Positions 9,901 through 12,994 of a stretch of DNA of 12,994 nt are shown piece by piece; the stretch's first letter is position 1, and each line of letters begins with the position of its first letter. A program made the translations under genes and the position numbers. The stretch is taken from contig CAJXTM010000021.1 in assembly GCA_913061385.1 (NCBI GenBank), forward strand, positions 1 through 12,994, written 5' to 3'. Origin of the DNA: an uncultured Rhodopirellula sp. (GTDB taxonomy: Bacteria > Planctomycetota > Planctomycetia > Pirellulales > Pirellulaceae). The notes under the pieces were generated by a model. It did no database searches. It was given only the letters and a program-made list of their open reading frames with translations, and was not told where the DNA came from.

Positions 9901-12900
9901 GATGCAGAGGTCGAATCCGTGTGGAAGTGGATCGAACCTGCGTTCAGGGAAAAACAATTCTGGCAGGGAAACAGCACAGGACAGGCGGTGGATGGATCAT
10001 TCATCAACTGGAATACACCGACTGGTGAGCCCAATGATTATGGTGGTCAGGAGTACTTCGGTGAATTCGAAGCAAGTGGAGGCTGGAACGATCTATCCGA
10101 AGAATCAACTCGTGGTTATCTAGCGAGCAGCGAAATTACCAAACTGAGCTCACAGTCCATGCGAGTCGGGAACATCACATCGCTAACTGGTGATGTGTAT
10201 CTCGACGCACCTGTGAATCTCGAGGTCTCAGGGAAAATCGCAACTGGGCAGGGGAAGAAATTTGTTTGGAATGGGGATGGTCAAATCCTTCATGCTGATC
10301 CAGGCAATACTTCGCCCACCATCGTGACCGAAGAGATTTATCTGGCGTCAATTGGAGGGCTTGGTCGACAAGACTATCCGCTGACGACGACCACAAACAT
10401 GATTCGTGGTGACTTTCCGACCGGTGCAATCAACATCGAAAACACGGCCGACCTATCACTTACTGATCTCATCGTGCATGACGAGAACCTGCTTGTGATC
10501 TCGGAGGGGACCATTGCGGTGGATGGTCCCTTACGAGTCGAAGGTGGTGGGAACTTGAGTTTGATCGCTAACGGTGAGAATACGGCCTATGAGTACGTTC
10601 CGCATTCCATGACTTACCCAGAGGCGGTTGTGGATGCTGAGCACCGTAACGGTGTACTTGCGACTGTAAGAACATCATCCGAACAAGAGCAGGTGCGAAA
10701 TGCCGCCGGGGGTCAGACAGTTTGGTTTGGTGCCTCGGATGAAGCGGTGGAAGGTGATTGGGTATGGAATGCATTGCATGACGGATCGGAATCATTTTGG
10801 GCCGCTCCGGTTAATTTTTGGACCGGCGTTGCCTCGGGTGAATTGGCTCTTGGTGCCTACGCGAATTGGAATGCTGGCGAGCCCAATAATTACGGGAGTG
10901 GCGAGAATCACGCGGAGATGATTGGTAGTGGGAAATGGAATGACCTGCACAAAGATAATCTACGCCAATATGTGCTCGAAAAACGAGATGGCACGCTCGA
11001 GTTTGTCAGTGGTACCTATACATATGACAGTGCTGTTGTTGATGCCAATAATCGAGGTGGGCGAATTGCGAGTATTCGGTCTCAGGCCGATCAAGACCGC
11101 GTTGCATCACTTGCGCAGGGGCGTTCTATCTGGATCAATGCAACCGATGAAAATCACGAGGGGCAGTGGTATTACAACACGCCTAGTCAACAAGTGGGTG
11201 ACCTTTTTCATTATTGGGCAGGTGGTCAACCGGATGACTATTTGGATGCCGAAGATGCAGGTCAGATGCTGTCCGATGGGCGTTGGAACGACCAGCGAGG
11301 TTGGGATTGGGAAAAGACGATTGTTGATCAGAACCCGGCAGGTCATTGGCGATTGAATGAAGCGTCAGGGACCACCGCGTACGAGCAAAGCAGTTCCCTT
11401 GGTAAACAAAGTATCAATGGAGTACTGGAACCGGATGATCATGCGGCAGGGAACTCACTGCTCAGCGTCGGTTCCGGGGTGACAGTGACTGCAGTTGGAA
11501 CGAATGTCCGTAGCGGCTCAGTTGTGTCATTCACCAATAACTTTCAATCAACCGGTGCTAGTGGATTTGGAGTCAATGGTAACTACTATTGGTCATCTAT
11601 TTCACAGTTGGCCTTGCGGGCTGACTTTGATTCTCCGGTGAATGAGGTCAAAATTGATTTCATTGCTGATGACAGTTCTGACTACGGAATCCTGCAGGCC
11701 TACGACTCCAGTAACACTCTGCTCGCTGAGTACACCACAGCGAATCTGGGTACGTATGCTTACGAAACAATGCGGGTGAACCGAACTCAAGGTGATATCG
11801 CTTATGTGCTTGCCTCAGGCCTGAACGGTCAAACCGGAGGCTTGGATAATTTGCGGTATGCAACGGATCCAATAGGTAATGACGGATCGTATCTGGGCGT
11901 CAGTTTGGGGCATGCAGGTGCAATGACGAGCGTTTCTGATCAAGAGAATAAGTCGATCAGCCTTGCGGGTACCCCGATCGCAAGTCATGTGCAGATTCAC
12001 GATGATGCGAGTCTGTATGGTGATATGGCACAGAGCGTCAGTGGTTGGTTCAAAGTGGATTCGTTTGACAAGGCTTGGCAAGCGATTTATTTCAAGGGTG
12101 ATCAGGGCGGCGGAGCAACCGATTACAGCAACGGCGGATTGAATCGCGAAAATGTCCTTTGGGTGAATGACACGGGTTACCTGCACTTCAATGTCGCGTT
12201 AACTGGCGGGGTACAACAGGAAGCTATCAATTCGCCAGTGAATGCGATTCAGGCTGGTCGTTGGTATCACTTTGCAACGACGTTTGACGCGAGCACGACA
12301 AGGGCCAAAATCTATCTCGATGGCAAGCTTGTTTCTGAAGCAGCGACATCGAGTGGTACACCACTGCGTGATACTGATGGGGATTGGCTACTTGGTAACA
12401 GTCCATCTGGGCAATCCAAGTTCAATGGGGCAATCGATGACTTTGCAATCTTCAACCATGCTCTGTCTGCCGAGCAAATACATCGGCAGTATCATGCTGG
12501 ACAGAGTCAGAGATTGCCATATGTCTTAGAATATGATGCCAGCCTGATCGTTCGCGCTCCAGTCAGAACCACGGGAGGTGATGGAAACATTAACTTGGTT
12601 GGTAGTGGAAGCGTGCGGATTGAAAAGGAGTTGCAATACGTTGATGGCGATGTGAATTACACAGAAGCCCGGCAGGATGCTTTGGATCAAGGCGGTTGGT
12701 TGGCCGTCTTGCACAATGATATCACTGCTGAGGATGCGAGACAGACCATTGATTCGAATTCAGCTTTGGTTGGCGGATTTGATGAAGGTGATGATGGGAA
12801 CTGGCGTTGGAGGGATTCACCCGTTGTCAGTGAAGAGATTACTTTCTGGGAAGGAAATCAGACTCGAAACGGTCTTGTGCAGCACTGGCAAACAGGCGAA

Positions 12901-12971
12901 CCCAATGGTGGAACCAGTGAGAATATTGTTGAGGTTGAAAGTAACGGAAACTGGAATGATCTCTCCAGTAG
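49..12971 (+). CDS. Giant multidomain adhesin-like protein (LktA-type strand repeats, C-type lectin and LamG domains), partial at both ends
   Basis: Codon-by-codon reading from 49 gives 4,307 complete codons with no stop. The same domain families are in frame at both ends, so no frameshift is apparent. Order by residue of this fragment: strand repeats 1-1310; IGGL/YYV-type repeats about 1332-1565 and 1889-1945, flanking a C-type-lectin block 1565-1867; second strand-repeat region 1945-2493; split CTLD pair 2493-2618; haemagglutinin-like stretch to 2784; LamG 2784-3007; CTLDs 3092-3363 and 3513-4162, with a LamG inserted at 3762-4152; last CTLD from 4196. Only two Cys codons occur. No catalytic motif, membrane segment or signal peptide is visible. 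Such proteins are normally secreted and are thought to mediate adhesion or polysaccharide binding; that role is inferred from the domains. Start, stop, operon context and regulation lie outside the window. The architecture is most like giant planctomycete proteins. Confidence 0.96.
4042..4740 (+). repeat. Short GDxVxY / IGGL / YYV-type repeats, four degenerate copies
   Basis: Four related units are visible. Unit 1 (about 4042-4197) has TGDLVRYQN, then IDGL and EYHVIWL. Unit 2 (about 4279-4425) has DWDVITYQQ, then IGGLNDEMQYWV. Unit 3 (about 4480-4560) has LPGHGFVDGQAVTYRS but lacks the IGGL/YYV half. Unit 4 (about 4660-4740) has TIYLAEDVDRFSDADVVEY and stops where lectin-like sequence begins. 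A further, better-preserved unit lies at 5713-5880. I recall this motif from giant adhesin-like proteins where it sits between strand-repeat blocks. No function is known to me. Units 3 and 4 look truncated. Confidence 0.6.
4741..5010 (+). other. CTLD a: C-terminal half only, QPD motif
   Basis: It begins at a WYW motif (4747-4755), which aligns with the WxW strand of the complete CTLDs. It then has FWSG, ASWDASQPDN and WHD, and ends in the strand AYVIEY. The QPD tripeptide (4903-4911) stands where other copies have EPN. In animal C-type lectins QPD is associated with galactose-type binding and EPN with mannose-type binding. The later WND motif is WHD here (4960-4968), which may weaken calcium coordination. 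The N-terminal half of the fold is absent. An Asp run (4783-4800) sits in the long-loop region. Confidence 0.75.
5011..5424 (+). other. CTLD b: complete C-type-lectin-like domain, EPN motif
   Basis: Complete by pattern. The N-terminal half has NWHDARSLAKELGGWLPSIS and VWLAGSD, followed by WIW. The long loop has FWQGG and SGEPNDGG (EPN at 5296-5304), and the end has AWNDDDD (WND at 5371-5379) and VLVEM. Both calcium/sugar-binding tripeptides are intact, so ligand binding is plausible. The disulphide cysteines of animal CTLDs are missing, as in every copy here. It is unusually acidic, with Asp-rich runs at 5101-5112, 5167-5184 and 5377-5388. Confidence 0.88.
5425..5646 (+). other. CTLD c: N-terminal half plus last strand, binding loop missing
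   Basis: The N-terminal half is well preserved: KTFAEARDDARAHGGWIATI, then AWIGASD at 5578-5598. The frame then jumps within about 15 residues to RYVLE (5632-5646), which matches the last CTLD strand of other copies. The WxW strand, the long loop with EPN/QPD and the WND motif are all missing, so no canonical sugar site remains. This is probably an internal deletion or recombination remnant; reading frame is kept. Confidence 0.8.
5713..5880 (+). repeat. IGGL/YYV-type repeat, fifth copy
   Basis: The unit runs from DIINIDATGLPSS to HFSLAATAGESQ, with MGGLASGVTYYVTD in the middle. It is the clearest copy of the short repeat also present at 4042-4740, now on the far side of the lectin block 4741-5646. 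This places that block between, or within, members of the short-repeat family. Function unknown. Confidence 0.6.
5881..7524 (+). repeat. Beta-strand repeat region 2 (LktA-type)
   Basis: The strand pattern of region 1 returns. Core strands start near 6226 (EDIDMTA), 6382 (GSVTVES), 6544 (EEIEINA), 6730 (QAVILHA), 6907 (RNVEILA) and 7060 (DTLTVEA), a mean spacing of about 56 codons, shorter than in region 1. Between them are Ala/Gly/Ser-rich stretches such as AYGGALLAGGSGATVSS. The start (5881-6180) and end (7080-7524) are less regular, and the end runs into an Asp/Leu-rich linker (LPDIDLADFDID) before lectin sequence begins. A stalk role like that of region 1 is inferred. Confidence 0.75.
7525..7707 (+). 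other. CTLD d: C-terminal half only, EPN motif
   Basis: It contains TFWSGAADG, YSNWAASEPNNYNGSENH, VWND and RSYVLET. EPN (7603-7611) and WND (7660-7668) are intact, but there is no N-terminal half: the preceding residues belong to the strand-repeat region. From YSNW to YVLE it is about 24 of 41 residues identical to CTLD h, its closest relative in the window. It may pair with the N-terminal half that follows directly (CTLD e). Confidence 0.82.
7708..7899 (+). other. CTLD e: N-terminal half only
   Basis: It contains FTFAEAVQDATNRHGQVASI, AENDE and VWINATDEGHEGDW, ending at the W of the WxW strand (7885-7887). The sequence then passes into haemagglutinin-like strands, with no long loop, EPN or WND. 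Its closest relative is CTLD i, which has WINATDENHEGQW at the same place. With CTLD d it gives the order C-half then N-half, the reverse of a normal domain. Confidence 0.8.
7900..8397 (+). other. Filamentous-haemagglutinin-like beta-strand stretch
   Basis: It includes GFPIKLNGNIHNPGGLVEI, then RNLSGDIQA, then a strand reading LILDAPLGSIHSES. This 'NPGG.V.I.N..G.I.A' and 'L.APLGSI' pattern is typical of beta-helical haemagglutinin-type adhesin sequence. It differs from the roughly 64-residue repeats of region 1. It links the half-CTLD pair to the first LamG domain. No ligand site can be recognised. Confidence 0.55.
8398..9066 (+). other. LamG/concanavalin A-like domain 1
   Basis: It opens with GPAGYWQLNELSG and continues with NKAVRFSGG, QTVTGWLKV, GTWYHFASVLD, MKVFVNGEQ and LDEFAIFNHVLTGDQI, the usual succession of strands in bacterial LamG/laminin-G-3 jelly-roll domains, which commonly bind carbohydrate. 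A DTDGDW segment (8938-8955) could bind calcium. The loop at 8680-8712 holds the only two cysteines in the fragment (8695-8697 and 8707-8709). No nested insert is present, in contrast to LamG domain 2. Confidence 0.88.
9067..9321 (+). other. Beta-strand linker between LamG 1 and CTLD f
   Basis: About 85 residues with strand-like segments (REIRSEGDLTLRGLG, AKVNIEASVEIGD, VVNVTTNGDIWLSEG) resembling short pieces of the beta-helical repeat. It leads directly into CTLD f. I do not recognise a separate domain. Confidence 0.5.
9322..9744 (+). other. CTLD f: complete fold, degenerate binding motifs (APN, WDD)
   Basis: The fold signature is present: YTFAEAFADA, AWFGATD, WNWIDG, FWVGND, ENW, NENYLMM and LPYVLET. 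The EPN position reads APN (9637-9645) and WND reads WDD (9694-9702). The segment between the NW motif and APN is 14 residues (9595-9636) against about three in CTLD h. Loss of the motif's Glu suggests that it no longer binds sugar in the canonical way, or binds something else. Confidence 0.85.
9745..10134 (+). other. CTLD g: complete C-type-lectin-like domain, EPN motif
   Basis: It follows CTLD f without a linker. Motifs in order: FSFAEAWLDAYQRGGWIATL, IWLGASD, WKW, FWQGN, INWNTPTGEPND (EPN 10027-10035), GWND (WND 10084-10092) and a last strand GYLASSE in place of YVLE. Both calcium/sugar tripeptides are intact, so it is one of the best candidates for an active lectin head. No disulphide cysteines. 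Confidence 0.9.
10135..10584 (+). other. Beta-strand (solenoid-like) spacer between CTLD pairs
   Basis: It contains GNITSLTGDVYLDAPVNLEV, then IYLASIGGLGRQDYPL, GAINIENTADLSLTDL and GGNLSLIANGEN. This resembles haemagglutinin-type or LktA-type strands, including the 'IG....PL' turn common in such proteins. CTLD h begins directly after the last strand. The spacer separates the f-g lectin pair from the h-i pair. Confidence 0.55.
10585..10983 (+). other. CTLD h: complete C-type-lectin-like domain, EPN motif
   Basis: Motifs in order: MTYPEAVVDAEHRNGVLATV, VWFGASD, EGDWVW, an extended loop with two FW pairs (10795-10800 and 10816-10821), ANWNAGEPNN (EPN 10879-10887), KWND (10933-10944) and RQYVLEK. 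The binding motifs are canonical. It pairs with CTLD i, and its C-terminal half is the closest match to half-domain d. Confidence 0.9.
11332..12501 (+). other. LamG/concanavalin A-like domain 2, with an internal insert
   Basis: It opens with NPAGHWRLNEASG and resumes after an insert with GSYLGVSLGHAGAM, QSVSGWFKVDSFDKAWQAIY, AGRWYHFATTFD, AKIYLDGKL, RDTDGDWLLGN and IDDFAIFNHALSAEQI. From the DTDGDW segment to the domain end it matches LamG 1 at about 27 of 45 residues. The Cys-containing loop of LamG 1 is replaced here by a Gly/Asn-rich loop without Cys. Carbohydrate binding is the likely role. Confidence 0.86.
11416..11874 (+). other. Beta-rich domain inserted in LamG 2
   Basis: About 150 residues separate the first LamG strand from the rest of that domain. 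They include VSFTNNFQSTGASGFGVNG, then FDSPVNEVKIDFIADDSSDY, LQAYDSSNTLLAEY, GDIAYVLASG and LDNLRYA. LamG 1 has no counterpart. The DSSD/AYD/DIAY/LDNL pattern recalls a beta-sandwich module seen in other large extracellular bacterial proteins, but I cannot name the family with confidence. It ends at the LamG motif GSYLGVSLG. Confidence 0.65.
12532..12633 (+). other. Short beta-strand linker before CTLD j
   Basis: About 34 residues (ASLIVRAPVRTTGGDGNINL and then GSGSVRIEK) of strand-like sequence resembling the haemagglutinin-type spacers. They join the last strand of CTLD i to CTLD j. Confidence 0.5.
12634..12971 (+). other. CTLD j: C-type-lectin-like domain, EPN motif, cut by window end
   Basis: Motifs in order: VNYTEARQDALDQGGWLAVL, LVGGFDEG, NWRW, FWEGN, QHWQTGEPNGG (EPN 12898-12906) and GNWND (WND 12952-12960). 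The sequence ends at the tagmentation point before the last strand. Binding motifs are canonical. Its presence shows that the protein and its lectin array continue beyond the window. Confidence 0.9.
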
Positions 12972-12994
12972 CTGTCTCTTATACACATCTGACG
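12972..12994 (-). other. Nextera library adapter (Tn5 mosaic end, read-1 side)
   Basis: Bases 12972-12990 (CTGTCTCTTATACACATCT) are the reverse complement of the Tn5 mosaic end. The last four bases, GACG, begin the read-1 Nextera adapter. Genomic sequence ends at 12971. With the adapter at 1-48, this shows that both ends of the window are tagmentation points and not biological boundaries. Confidence 0.98.

Larger units (their letters stand above)
10984..12531 (+). other. CTLD i: QPD motif, interrupted by an inserted LamG domain
   Basis: The N-terminal part runs 10984-11331: YTYDSAVVDANNRGGRIASI, IWINATDENHEGQW, then WAGGQPDD (QPD 11227-11235) and RWND (WND 11284-11292). The final CTLD strand, normally about nine residues after WND, is absent there. 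Instead LamG domain 2 begins at 11332, and a matching last strand, RLPYVLE, appears right after it (12511-12531; compare LPYVLE in CTLD f). The simplest reading is a LamG inserted in a surface loop just before the last strand of the CTLD. QPD suggests a ligand type different from the EPN copies. Confidence 0.72.

Noticed and set aside
5710..10413. Three RGD tripeptides (5710-5718, 7096-7104, 10405-10413), two of them RGDF, as possible integrin-binding sites
   Set aside because: One or two RGDs are expected by chance in a chain of this length and composition, and none lies in an obvious exposed conserved loop.
49..12971. Promoters, terminators, small RNAs or a second gene within the window
   Set aside because: The window is fully coding in one frame with no intergenic gap, and I saw no convincing motif or hairpin that would need another explanation.

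Overview
The window is one sequencing-library molecule carrying an internal piece of a single giant gene. Bases 1-48 and 12972-12994 are Nextera/Tn5 library adapter. The 12,923 bases between them form one stop-free reading frame on the + strand, whose codons begin at positions 49, 52, 55 and so on. Both ends of the gene lie outside the window, so start codon, promoter, signal peptide, C-terminal anchor, stop and neighbouring genes cannot be seen. There is no intergenic sequence and no second gene. I found no RNA gene, CRISPR array, insertion sequence or regulatory site.

The frame encodes at least 4,307 residues of a low-cysteine, Asp/Gly/Ser/Thr/Ala-rich, probably extracellular multidomain protein. 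From 49 to about 3980 it is a beta-strand repeat (solenoid-like) region of the kind databases call 'leukotoxin LktA family filamentous adhesin', with a strand motif recurring about every 64-65 residues. From 4042 to 5880 come short repeats of a 'GDxVxY ... IGGL ... YYV' type, interrupted by a block of C-type-lectin-like domains (CTLDs). A second strand-repeat region follows (5881-7524), then a half-CTLD pair (7525-7899), a haemagglutinin-like stretch, and a LamG/concanavalin-like domain (8398-9066). The last 3.9 kb alternates CTLDs with short beta-strand linkers. It includes a second LamG domain that appears to sit inside a CTLD and itself holds a further inserted beta-rich domain.

The architecture (giant secreted protein, strand repeats, CTLDs and LamG domains) recalls the very large proteins of marine planctomycetes such as Rhodopirellula and its relatives. 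That assignment is inference from remembered architecture; Verrucomicrobia or Lentisphaerae remain possible. A reasonable working picture is a long stalk displaying many carbohydrate-binding heads, for attachment to polysaccharide or other cells. The lectin motifs are mixed (EPN and QPD types), so several ligands are possible. No enzymatic or toxin domain is visible.
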